Source of the DNA: Modestobacter sp.
Lineage (GTDB): Bacteria > Actinomycetota > Actinomycetes > Mycobacteriales > Geodermatophilaceae
Direction: 5' to 3'
Assembly: GCA_025965635.1 (NCBI GenBank)
Contig: JAOPWO010000208.1
Coordinates: 1-9,536, forward strand
DNA: 9,536 bases
Shown: positions 1-5,725 of the stretch, piece by piece
Position numbering within the stretch: the stretch's first letter is position 1
Layout of the letters: each line of letters opens with the position of its first letter
Translations under genes and position numbers: made by a program
The notes under the pieces: generated by a model
What the model was told of the DNA's origin: nothing
The model's database searches: none
What the model saw: only the letters and a program-made list of their open reading frames with translations

Positions 1-45
1 ATCAGACATCGCCGTAACGCGCCGCTACACATGTCTTTCTGTACA
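1..45. mobile_element. Possible insertion-sequence end or assembly edge abutting tadA
   Basis: The first 45 bases are about 52% GC, against well over 70% in the following genes. They do not encode the expected tadA sequence, although the tadA frame stays open through them. Recognisable TadA homology starts at base 47 with T-S-L-L-N, which in the family directly follows the Walker A glycine-lysine. Read on the minus strand, the segment starts TGTACAGAAAGACAT, a TG-type terminus of the kind seen at many insertion-sequence ends. No transposase and no second end are in the window. A contig edge or chimeric join is an equally good explanation. Confidence 0.3.
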
Positions 46-46
46 G

Positions 47-655
47 ACGTCGCTGCTCAACTGCCTGTGCGCGGACATCCCGGCCCGCGAGCGGGTGGTC
101 ACCTGCGAAGAGGTCTTCGAGCTGCGGGTCCCGTTGCCCGACGTCGTTGCCATGCAGACCCGCCAGCCCAACCTCGAGGGGGCCGGGGAGATCCCGCTGC
201 GTCGGCTGGTCAAGGAGGCGCTGCGGATGCGGCCCTCCCGGCTGGTCGTCGGCGAGGTCCGGCAAGAGGAGTGCCTCGACCTGCTGATCGCCCTGAACTC
301 CGGACTGCCCGGCATGTGCACGCTGCACGCCAACAGCGCCCGCGAGGCCGTGGTGAAGATGTGCACCCTGCCGCTGCTCGCCGGGGAGAACATCGGGCAC
401 GCCTTCGTCGTCCCCACGGTCGCCTCCTCCGTCGACCTGGTGGTCCACGTCGGCACCGACCCGTCCGGCCAGCGCCGGGTGCGCGAGGTGGTCGCGCTGC
501 CCGGCCGCACCGAGGGGAGCGTCGTCGAAACCGCCGACCTGTTCACCACCCGCGCCGGCCGGCTGGTCCGCGCCGACGGCTACCCGCCGCACCCCGACCG
601 GTTCGCCGCCCTCGGCCTGGACCTGGCCGGCCTGCTCGGGGAGTCGGCTCCGTGA
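47..655 (+). CDS. tadA: TadA/CpaF-family pilus assembly ATPase, 5'-truncated
   Basis: This is the C-terminal half of the hexameric cytoplasmic ATPase that powers Tad (Flp) pilus assembly, working on the TadB/TadC inner-membrane platform. Visible motifs are the acidic box T-C-E-E-V-F-E-L (about 101-124), the arginine-bearing stretch M-Q-T-R-Q-P-N-L-E-G, the Walker B-like G-E-V-R-Q-E-E (251-271) and the histidine box T-L-H-A-N-S-A (320-340). The family is normally 400 or more residues; about 200 remain. The P-loop G-x4-G-K-[ST] should lie just before base 47 but is replaced by unrelated codons (V-Q before T-S), so the gene is either broken by an insertion or cut by an assembly edge. As seen, it could not bind ATP. 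The TGA stop overlaps the tadB GTG in a GTGA, a sign of translational coupling. The identity of the fragment is near certain; only its 5' end is in doubt. Confidence 0.93.
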   Translation, partial: TSLLNCLCADIPARERVVTCEEVFELRVPLPDVVAMQTRQPNLEGAGEIPLRRLVKEALRMRPSRLVVGEVRQEECLDLLIALNSGLPGMCTLHANSAREAVVKMCTLPLLAGENIGHAFVVPTVASSVDLVVHVGTDPSGQRRVREVVALPGRTEGSVVETADLFTTRAGRLVRADGYPPHPDRFAALGLDLAGLLGESAP

Positions 656-1515
656 CGGTCTCCGGCGGCCTGCTGGGCCTCGTCCTTGGTGTCGGGCTCC
701 TGCTGGCCTGGCGCAGCGGCCCACGCGCGCCGCAGCGCCGGGACGCCGACCGCCGTCCCGGCCGACGCCATCAGCTGCTCGCCGAGGCCGGGCTGACCGG
801 CATCAACGGAGCCCAGCTGGTCGCGCTGCAGGTCGCACTCGGGATGGTCGCCGCGGTGCTGGTCCTGGTGACCACCCGGACGGTGACGATCAGCGGGGTG
901 TTCGGCGTCTTCGGCGCCGCAGTACCGCACCTGATGGTCCGCCGGCTGGCCGCCAAGCGGCGCGCCGATCTGCGCGAGATCTGGCCGGAGGTGGTCGACA
1001 ACCTCGCCTCGGCGGTGCGCGCCGGGCTGTCGCTGCCCGAGGCGCTGGCCGCGCTCGCCGTCCGCGGGCCGGAGGTGCTGCGGCCGGCGTTCGCCCGGTT
1101 CGCCGCCGACCACCGGTCCACCGGTCGGTTCAGTGACGCACTCGACCGGCTCAAGGACGACCTGGCCGACCCGGTCGGGGATCGGATCGTGGAGACGCTG
1201 CGGGTGGCCCGGGAGGTCGGCGGCAGCGACCTCGGCCGTGTGCTGCGGACGCTGTCGGCGTTCCTCCGCGAGGACGCCCGGGCCCGAGCCGAGCTGGAGA
1301 CCCGGCAGGGCTGGGTGGTCCAGGCCGCCCGGCTCGCCGTCGCCGCGCCGTGGGTCGTGCTGCTCCTGCTCGCCACCCAGCAGCAGACGCTCGCCGCCTA
1401 CGACAGCCCGGTGGGGACGGCGCTGCTGGTCGGCGGCGGGGCCGTCTGCGTGGCGGCGTACCGGCTGATGCTGCGGATCGGGCGGCTGCCGCAGGACCTG
1501 CGGGTGCTCCAGTGA
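652..1515 (+). CDS. tadB: TadB, Tad pilus inner-membrane platform protein (T2SSF domain)
   Basis: This 287-aa protein has an N-terminal hydrophobic segment (residues 5-20), a basic stretch, two further membrane segments (about 55-95), a cytoplasmic type II secretion F-type helical domain (about 108-215, starting L-R-E-I-W-P-E-V-V-D-N-L and including V-R-A-G-L-S-L-P-E-A-L) and two C-terminal membrane segments (about 228-241 and 256-270). TadB pairs with TadC to form the platform on which TadA acts. The GTG at 652 is chosen because it overlaps the tadA stop in GTGA and puts a hydrophobic start at the N-terminus; the same frame is open far upstream, but only antisense-like arginine/proline-rich sequence is encoded there. 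The length and hydrophobic pattern fit actinobacterial TadB. The stop runs directly into the palindromic spacer element. Confidence 0.9.
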   Translation: MTVSGGLLGLVLGVGLLLAWRSGPRAPQRRDADRRPGRRHQLLAEAGLTGINGAQLVALQVALGMVAAVLVLVTTRTVTISGVFGVFGAAVPHLMVRRLAAKRRADLREIWPEVVDNLASAVRAGLSLPEALAALAVRGPEVLRPAFARFAADHRSTGRFSDALDRLKDDLADPVGDRIVETLRVAREVGGSDLGRVLRTLSAFLREDARARAELETRQGWVVQAARLAVAAPWVVLLLLATQQQTLAAYDSPVGTALLVGGGAVCVAAYRLMLRIGRLPQDLRVLQ

Positions 1516-1592
1516 GCGAGCTCGCGAGCTCACGGATGAGCACAGCAGCGCCCCCGACGCGGCCGACGAGCGCCAGCCAGGAGAAGTCGTGA
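1514..1592 (+). repeat. MIRU-like intercistronic element between tadB and tadC
   Basis: A compact spacer starts at the tadB stop and runs into the tadC start. It contains a perfect 14-bp palindrome GAGCTCGCGAGCTC (1518-1531), an ATG at 1536 opening an 18-codon ORF, and a Shine-Dalgarno AGGAG (1579-1583) that serves tadC. The mini-ORF stop and tadC start overlap as GTGA (1589-1592). Mycobacterial interspersed repetitive units have this same architecture: short, polar, between genes of an operon, with small ORFs overlapping the flanking start and stop. I recall similar GAGCGAGCTCGCGAGC... spacers scattered in actinobacterial genomes but cannot verify this here. Only one copy is in the window, so the repeat status is inferred. 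Confidence 0.5.
1536..1592 (+). CDS. 18-aa mini-ORF in the tadB-tadC spacer, possible coupling peptide
   Basis: The ORF reads MSTAAPPTRPTSASQEKS and ends in a TGA that overlaps the GTG start of tadC. It has no clear Shine-Dalgarno of its own; the palindrome ends 4 nt before its ATG. If translated, its likely role is to carry ribosomes to the tadC start, as proposed for small ORFs in mycobacterial MIRUs. The peptide is low complexity and not expected to have a fold. It may not be translated at all. Confidence 0.25.
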   Translation: MSTAAPPTRPTSASQEKS

Positions 1593-2530
1593 GTGGCGGT
1601 GTCCTCGGCATGCTGCTCGGGCTCGTGGCGGCGAGCGGGCTGCTGCTGGTCTGCTCCTACGCTCCGCCGTTCCGCCAGGTCCGGCTGGTCGACCGGCTGG
1701 CGCCGTACGTGACCGACGCCCCGGCGCCGTCCAGGCTGCTCGGGACGGCGACGGAGCCGGGGCTGCTGTCCGCGGCCCGTCGGGTGTTCGGCCCGGCGCT
1801 GGCCGACGGCGGTCGCCGGGTCGACAAGCTCCTCGGCGGCCGGATCGCCGTCCGGCGCCGGCTCGACGCCCTCGGCGCCGACACCACGGTCGAGGACTTC
1901 CGGGTCGAGCAGGTCGTGTGGGGAGCGCTGGGGCTGCTCGCCGGCGCGCTGCTGACCGTGGTGGGCTCGGCTTCCGCCGGTTCGGTCAACGTCCTGTCCG
2001 CCGTGCTGCTCTGCGTGGCCGGGCTGGTCGGTGGTGTGCTCGGCCGGGACTGGTGGCTGACCCAGCAGCTGCAGCGCCGCGAGGAACTGCTGCTGGCCGA
2101 GTTCCCGGTGGTCGCGGATCTGCTGGCCCTCGCGGTGACGGCGGGGGAGAGCCCGACCGCGGCGATCGCCCGGGTCACCCGGCTGTCCGGCGGGGAGCTG
2201 GCCGGCGAACTGGGCTCCGCGCTGGGGCGGGCACGGGCCGGGGTGCCGCTGGTGGAGGCGCTGCAGCAGTTGGCCGACCGCACGTCGCTGGCCGCGCTGG
2301 CCCGGTTCGTCGACGGGCTGGTGGTCGCGATCGAGCGCGGCACACCGCTCGCCGAGGTGCTCCGGGCGCAGGCCGCCGACGTCCGCGAGGCCGGCAAGCG
2401 GCGGCTGCTCGAGGCCGGTGGCCGGAAGGAGATCGCCATGATGGTGCCGGTCGTCTTCCTGGTGCTGCCGGTCACCGTCCTGTTCGCCCTGTTCCCGGGG
2501 CTGATCAGCATCGTCTCGCTGGCGCAGTGA
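1589..2530 (+). CDS. tadC: TadC, Tad pilus inner-membrane platform protein (T2SSF domain)
   Basis: This 313-aa protein is the second platform component of the Tad machine. It has an N-terminal hydrophobic helix (residues 3-22), a long basic cytoplasmic part, a pair of membrane helices (about 110-150), an F-type helical domain (about 168-285, including F-P-V-V-A-D-L-L-A-L-A-V-T-A-G-E-S, the counterpart of the TadB A-V-R-A-G-L-S stretch) and a C-terminal hydrophobic helix ending F-P-G-L-I-S-I-V-S-L. GTG at 1589 is chosen because AGGAG (1579-1583) lies 5 nt upstream and the start overlaps the mini-ORF stop. Its order after tadA and tadB is the usual actinobacterial layout. Confidence 0.9.
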   Translation: MSGGVLGMLLGLVAASGLLLVCSYAPPFRQVRLVDRLAPYVTDAPAPSRLLGTATEPGLLSAARRVFGPALADGGRRVDKLLGGRIAVRRRLDALGADTTVEDFRVEQVVWGALGLLAGALLTVVGSASAGSVNVLSAVLLCVAGLVGGVLGRDWWLTQQLQRREELLLAEFPVVADLLALAVTAGESPTAAIARVTRLSGGELAGELGSALGRARAGVPLVEALQQLADRTSLAALARFVDGLVVAIERGTPLAEVLRAQAADVREAGKRRLLEAGGRKEIAMMVPVVFLVLPVTVLFALFPGLISIVSLAQ

Positions 2531-2561
2531 CGCCGGTGATCCACAGGAGGAAGGACGACGG

Positions 2562-2768
2562 ATGCGCATGTACGCGTTCCTGATCGCCGCAGTGACCGCG
2601 CTGGTGACCCGGCTGCGAGGTGAGGACCCTGAGCGGGGTGACGTGCCCGGCTGGGTGATGATCACGGTGATGACGGCGGCCCTGGTGCTGGCCATCCTCA
2701 TCCCGTTCCGCGAGGCGATCGTCACGGCGGTCCAGAGCGCCCTGGACTCCGTCACGAGTGCCGGCTGA
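2562..2768 (+). CDS. Small Flp-like single-pass membrane protein of the tad locus
   Basis: This 68-aa protein lies exactly where actinobacterial tad loci carry the Flp pilin or a pilin-like peptide, between tadC and the TadE-type genes. It has a short hydrophobic N-terminus (residues 4-15), a charged stretch R-L-R-G-E-D-P-E-R-G (17-26), then a hydrophobic helix of about 20 residues (31-50) and a short tail. The E-R-G tripeptide matches the cleavage-site context of the two downstream TadE-type proteins, but the +5 acidic residue typical of prepilins is absent: tryptophan if cut after G26, threonine if cut after G30. It may therefore be the major pilin with a divergent site or an accessory membrane peptide. 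AGGAGG lies at 2545-2550, 11 nt before the chosen ATG; an in-frame ATG at 2568 is an alternative start. Confidence 0.6.
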   Translation: MRMYAFLIAAVTALVTRLRGEDPERGDVPGWVMITVMTAALVLAILIPFREAIVTAVQSALDSVTSAG

Positions 2769-3222
2769 GGAGGGACCCCGCTGCTCCCCGCCCCTCGCGG
2801 GCTCGCGGCGGGACCCGGCAGACGGGCCGGAGGACGGCGGCCGCGAGCGGGGCAGCGCGGTCGTCGACTTCGTCCTGGTCGGGGTGCTGGTCGTCGCCCT
2901 GCTGCTGGCGGTGCTGCAGGTCGCCGTCTACGTGCATCTGCGCAACGTGGTCGTGGCCAGCGCCCAGGAAGGCGCCCGGTACGCGGCCAACGCCGACGTG
3001 CCGGTGTCGATGGGCACGGCCCGGACGCTGGAGGTCGTCGCCGGGGCGACGTCGGAGCGGACGGCGGCCGGGCTGGCCTGCACCTCGACCCAGGAGGTCG
3101 ACGGCAGCGGGCTGACCCTGGTCGTCGTCTCGTGCACCGGGGCGGTGCCGAGCATCTTCGCCGCGCTCGGCGACCTGCTGCCGTTGCAGGCCACCGGGCG
3201 TGCGGTGGAGGAGGGGCTGTGA
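2758..3222 (+). CDS. TadE-like pseudopilin (minor pilin)
   Basis: This 154-aa protein has the TadE signature: R-E-R-G-S-A-V-V-D-F-V-L-V followed by a hydrophobic helix (about 33-55) and then Q-E-G-A-R-Y-A-A. Prepilin peptidase would cut after G32; the +5 residue is D37 instead of the usual glutamate. The periplasmic part has two cysteines (in A-C-T-S and V-S-C-T) that could form a disulphide. TadE-type proteins are minor pilins needed for pilus assembly. GTG at 2758 is the only reasonable start: it overlaps the end of the Flp-like gene by 11 nt, lacks a good Shine-Dalgarno, and no other start codon in frame precedes the signature. The 31-residue leader before the cleavage site is long and may reflect a noncanonical start. 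Confidence 0.82.
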   Translation: MPAEEGPRCSPPLAGSRRDPADGPEDGGRERGSAVVDFVLVGVLVVALLLAVLQVAVYVHLRNVVVASAQEGARYAANADVPVSMGTARTLEVVAGATSERTAAGLACTSTQEVDGSGLTLVVVSCTGAVPSIFAALGDLLPLQATGRAVEEGL

Positions 3223-3677
3223 GGCTCCGGCAGGAGGAGGAGGACGGCGAGCGCGGTTCGGCGATCGTCGAGTTCGTGTTCATCGCCCTGGTGGTGTTCC
3301 TGCCGCTGGTCTACGTGATCGCCGGGTTCTCGGCGGTGCAGCGCGGCGTGTTCGCGGCCAACGCGGCGGCGCGCGAGGCCGGCCGGGCGATGGCCACCGC
3401 CCCTGACCCGGTCAGCGGCCAGGCGCGGGCCGAGGCGGCCGTCGGCCTGGCGGTGGAGGACCAGTCGGTCGAGGCGACCGACGTCCGGCTGGCCTACGCC
3501 CCGGTGGGCTCCGGCTGCGCCGCGGCGGGCAGCTACCAGCCGGCGCTGACGCCGGGGGAGGAGTTCTCGGTCTGCGTCACCGTGACCGTGCGGATCCCGC
3601 TGCTGCCGCAGTTCATTGACGCGAACACCGCGACGGGGCAGTTCGTCGTGGAGCGGGACAGGTACGTCGACGGCTGA
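3219..3677 (+). CDS. TadE/TadF-like pseudopilin (second minor pilin)
   Basis: This 152-aa protein starts at a GTG that overlaps the upstream stop (GTGA), behind the purine-rich GGAGGAGGGG (3207-3216). Its acidic leader (E-E-E-D-G-E-R-G) ends at G13, the predicted prepilin peptidase site, followed by S-A-I-V-E-F with the canonical E18 at +5 and one hydrophobic helix (about 18-40). The N-A-A-A-R-E-A-G-R-A segment after the helix is typical of TadE-domain proteins. Two cysteines lie in the extracytoplasmic part. It closes the operon: the stop codon is within the left arm of the terminator hairpin. A TadF or TadE name cannot be settled by eye. Confidence 0.82.
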   Translation: MRLRQEEEDGERGSAIVEFVFIALVVFLPLVYVIAGFSAVQRGVFAANAAAREAGRAMATAPDPVSGQARAEAAVGLAVEDQSVEATDVRLAYAPVGSGCAAAGSYQPALTPGEEFSVCVTVTVRIPLLPQFIDANTATGQFVVERDRYVDG

Positions 3678-3719
3678 CCCGCGCCCGGGCCGCAGCTCGA
3701 GGCCGCCCGGCGGGTCAGC
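3673..3719. terminator. Bidirectional terminator-like hairpin at the end of the tad operon
   Basis: Perfect 10-bp arms GCTGACCCGC (3673-3682) and GCGGGTCAGC (3710-3719) are followed inward, after a 3-nt bulge, by a 5-bp stem (3686-3690 with 3705-3709). There is no T-tract, as is common in high-GC actinobacteria. The left arm holds the stop of the last tad gene (3675-3677) and the right arm holds the stop of the convergent pseudogene (3715-3717, minus strand), so it can serve both directions. Confidence 0.6.
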
Positions 3720-4605
3720 GGCTGGCGCCCGGGGCCTCAGCGGACGTGACGGTGACCTGCTCGAAGCCCAGCGCGGTCAGCATGTCGCGGGTGTTCCCTC
3801 GCCGCGGGCCAGCAGGTCACTGTCCACGGCCGCGCCCTCGGGCCGCTGCCCGGCCAGCTGGTAGATCTGGCCCTCACCGGAGGGGGCCTCGAACCTCCGG
3901 CCGACCCGCTCCAGCACGCCCCGGTCGCGGTCCAGGATGCGGCTGCAGTCCGGGTCCGCGCTGATCCCACCCAGCTGCGCCGCAGGAAGCCGGTGCGCTC
4001 ACCGCTGATCACCGAGGGCACGTACGGGGTGTCGCGCTCCATGCCGCGACCTGGGACGTCCCGGTCGCGGCGTGGCGCTCCTCCAGGTTCTCCAGCGCGA
4101 GCACCAGCGGAGGCGTGCTGCGGTCGACGACCTCCTGGGGAAGGGATCGGCGCCGGCCGGTCGGCGCGGGGTGGGTCGAGGACGAGCGTGGCGCTGACGA
4201 CCGGGCGCTCGAGGACGACGGCTCCCCTGTGTGTCTGGGCCGGGCCCAGGAGATCGGTCGTGAACGACCGCTCTTCCGTCGGGCACCCGTAGGTGGCCAG
4301 CCCGCCGGCGCCGGCGACGGTGCCGCCGTGCTCGCCGAGGGCCGTGCGGAGGTTCCCGCGGGAGTCGGCCACGCCGGCCTCCGGCGTGGCCTCTGCCCTG
4401 CCTCCGCCTCGGGTCCGGCGTCCGCGGCGACCCGGCCGTCCTCGGGCCCGCTGCCCGTCGACGTGGGGGTGCTCATGTCGACGACGGCGTGGGCGGAGGC
4501 GCTGACCACGACGATCGACACGACGATCGCCAGGAGGACAGGCCGTGCCGATGATCCCTGAGTCGTGGTCCCCCGTCGGTCCGGCTGGTGATCGACCGAA
4601 CCCAC
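3715..4605 (-). pseudogene. Frameshifted remnant of a membrane-anchored/secreted protein, unknown family
   Basis: On the minus strand, coherent protein-like sequence runs through all three frames with at least five switches. The N-terminal part from 4605 has a hydrophobic segment P-V-L-L-A-I-V-V-S-I-V-V-V-S-A and an acidic Ala/Pro-rich linker. After about 4395 a second frame gives A-L-G-E-H-G-G-T-V and Y-G-C-P-T-E-E-R-S-F; from about 4140 to 4055 the first frame returns (L-V-L-A-L-E-N-L-E-E-R-H); then M-E-R-D-T-P-Y-V-P-S-V-I; from about 3985 the third frame gives I-S-A-D-P-D-C-S-R-I-L-D-R-D; and from about 3795 M-L-T-A-L-G-F-E-Q-V-T-V up to the stop at 3715-3717. Joined, this would be about 295 residues. 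I do not recognise the family. True decay and a badly called stretch of sequence are both possible; four of the five switches fit a missing single base. Confidence 0.6.
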
Positions 4606-4611
4606 GTGACT

Positions 4612-4997
4612 TCAGCGGACCGACAGTGCCAGGACGTGACGCAACGCCTGGATCCGCGCAGGACCGGCCGTGCGCCACCGTGCAGCCGGTGCGGCCAGCG
4701 GCAGCAGCTCGGCCAGTTCAGCTTCGAAGTACTCGGTGCCCAGGTCCTCGACCTCGCGCACCTCGAGCTCGGCCAGCAGTGCGTATGCCTCGTCGATGTC
4801 CATGCCGAGGACTCTGCGAGCCCACCCGCAGGGTCACCTCCGGCCTTCCGCAAGAGATCCGCAAGACCACCCGGTGTGTCGGCCCCCGCGTGCAGGGCGC
4901 GCTGTTCGGGCAGAGCGGCCACGGCACGGTCGGCGACGTGGTCCTGGAGCCCCGGGACGGCGAGCGAGGTGGCGGAGGTGACGCAGACGTGGCCCAT
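4612..4997 (-). pseudogene. Possible frame-broken small gene, unknown
   Basis: The best protein-like piece is 4612-4803 (minus), 63 codons, M-D-I-D-E-A-Y-A-L-L-A-E-L-E-V-R-E-V-E-D-L onward, acidic and helical with plausible codon use and a stop at 4612-4614. It has no ribosome binding site. Just upstream, in another frame, M-G-H-V-C-V-T-S-A-T-S-L-A-V-P-G-L-Q from ATG 4997 runs to L-L-R-K-A-G-G near 4855, with a short third-frame piece P-E-V-T-L-R-V-G-S between. Taken together they look like one gene of about 130 codons broken once or twice. I do not recognise it. The 63-codon piece could instead be an intact small gene. Confidence 0.35.
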
Positions 4998-5243
4998 GCC
5001 GCTGCGGCACACCCGATGACCCGGCGGGCGCCCGCCGTCCGCGACTCCACCCCGCTGCTGCCGCCCGGCTGAGCCCGCATCCCGCTGGACGGCCGGACGC
5101 CGGAGCGGGTGCAGAACCCGGTCGCCGTGGCCCTTCCGCCTGCTCGACGCGGCCGGTCTGCCGGTGCGCGAGGAGCGTTCCCGCAACACCCGGCTGGCGC
5201 AGCAGGCGCACCCGGGAGCGGCTCCGCTGGCCACCGGGCAGAG
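4998..5243. other. Stretch with no supportable gene
   Basis: All frames on both strands here give short, arginine/alanine/proline-rich translations typical of antisense readings of GC-rich DNA. A few pieces on the plus strand look faintly protein-like (G-R-T-P-E-R-V-Q-N-P near 5090-5119, then R-L-L-D-A-A-G-L-P-V-R-E-E-R in another frame near 5142-5180), suggesting another broken gene, but I cannot support one. Confidence 0.4.
5211..5238 (-). terminator. Candidate terminator after the 78-aa gene
   Basis: CCCGG (5211-5215) and CCGGG (5234-5238) form an outer stem enclosing AGCG (5217-5220) and CGCT (5225-5228) around a GCTC loop. It begins 5 nt beyond the stop of the minus-strand gene. The stems are short and interrupted, with no T-tract. 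Confidence 0.25.
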
Positions 5244-5480
5244 TCAGCCGCCGCGGTTCGTCTCGGCGCTCAGCACCCCCAGCAGCGCGACCTCCAGCGC
5301 GCTGTCGGTGAGGTCGCCGTGCTCCACCGCCTGCCGGGCCGGCCCGGGGAGCAGCCCCAGGTCGACGTCGTCCAGCCAGGTCACGTCGTCCCCGGTCGGG
5401 CGACCGACCTTCAGCACGCCGTCGCCGGGCTGCACCACGTAGTCCTCGCCACCGAGCGTGATCGTCCTCGAGTCGCTCAC
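5244..5480 (-). CDS. Conserved-looking 78-aa hypothetical protein
   Basis: This small acidic soluble protein starts S-D-S-R-T-I-T-L-G-G-E-D-Y-V-V, continues through G-D-G-V-L-K-V-G-R-P-T-G-D-D-V-T-W-L-D-D-V-D-L-G-L-L-P, and ends in an amphipathic helix A-L-E-V-A-L-L-G-V-L-S-A-E-T. The pattern of short beta strands followed by helices and the even amino-acid usage mark it as real, in contrast to neighbouring shadows. GTG at 5478-5480 is chosen because the first beta strand starts right after it and a G-rich GGGG lies about 8 nt upstream; the frame is open further upstream but encodes Arg/Gly-rich noise. It has no signal peptide, membrane segment or known motif. I do not recognise a named family. 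It is divergent from the PAS-GGDEF-EAL gene. Confidence 0.65.
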   Translation of the reverse strand: MSDSRTITLGGEDYVVQPGDGVLKVGRPTGDDVTWLDDVDLGLLPGPARQAVEHGDLTDSALEVALLGVLSAETNRGG

Positions 5481-5634
5481 GCCGCCACCCCTACCCGCGG
5501 CCCGGCAACCGGAACACCAGCCGCGCGACACGCCGGGGGCGGCGACGTGCGCGCGGGTGTGCCGGATCACCCGGCGCGACTCGCCGGTCCCACGTGCGTC
5601 GAAACACTCTTTCCGGCCCATTCGGCGTGGCGGG

Positions 5635-5725
5635 GGTGCTCCTGGGACCCCTGTTACCGATGGTGAGCCGACAACAGGAGCGCCACGGACGGCGCTCCGC
5701 GAGGCGCCAGGGCAGGAGGTGGGTC
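5635..5725 (+). promoter_or_regulatory. Leader with mutually exclusive hairpins and possible SD sequestration
   Basis: Four arms lie between 5635 and 5708. Arm 1 GGTGCTCCTG (5635-5644) pairs with arm 2 CAGGAGCGCC (5675-5684) over 10 bp with one G-U. Arm 2 also pairs with arm 3 GGCGCTCC (5691-5698) over 8 perfect bp with a 6-nt loop. Arm 3 also pairs with arm 4 (5701-5708) over 7 bp with one bulged G. Arm 1 can also pair over 6 bp (5639-5644) with CAGGAG (5713-5718), which includes the ribosome binding site. This layout fits an attenuator or riboswitch expression platform. It is not a known c-di-GMP riboswitch as far as I can tell. Chance pairing in GC-rich DNA cannot be ruled out. Confidence 0.4.
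5714..5719 (+). promoter_or_regulatory. Shine-Dalgarno AGGAGG deciding the GGDEF-EAL start
   Basis: A perfect AGGAGG lies 6 nt before the GTG at 5726, ideal spacing. It outweighs the longer in-frame possibility at GTG 5594, which would add 44 residues of Arg/Gly-rich sequence ahead of the PAS domain and would cover the structured leader. Confidence 0.75.

Noticed and set aside
31..651. Upstream extension of the tadB frame
   Set aside because: The extension overlaps tadA and encodes Arg/Pro/Gly noise; the GTG at 652 with the GTGA overlap starts a proper hydrophobic N-terminus.
1151..3283. A 710-codon minus-strand open frame opposite tadB to the TadE-type genes
   Set aside because: It is antisense to well-supported genes and encodes Arg/Pro/Ala/Gln-rich low-complexity sequence with no domain; long antisense frames are expected at this GC content.
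4545..5072. Plus-strand frames of 143-175 codons in the decayed region
   Set aside because: Their composition is that of shadows; the minus-strand fragments in the same bases look more protein-like.
5509..5540. ECF-sigma -35 motif GGAAC near 5511
   Set aside because: No matching -10 (GTT/CGT-type) at the required spacing.
5594..5725. Longer start (GTG 5594) for the GGDEF-EAL gene
   Set aside because: The perfect AGGAGG 6 nt before GTG 5726 and the noise-like extra residues favour the shorter form.
5481..5725. c-di-GMP (GEMM) riboswitch upstream of the GGDEF-EAL gene
   Set aside because: The conserved GEMM core is not seen. A GGTCACGCAC-like match near 6129 is inside the coding region and has no surrounding structure.
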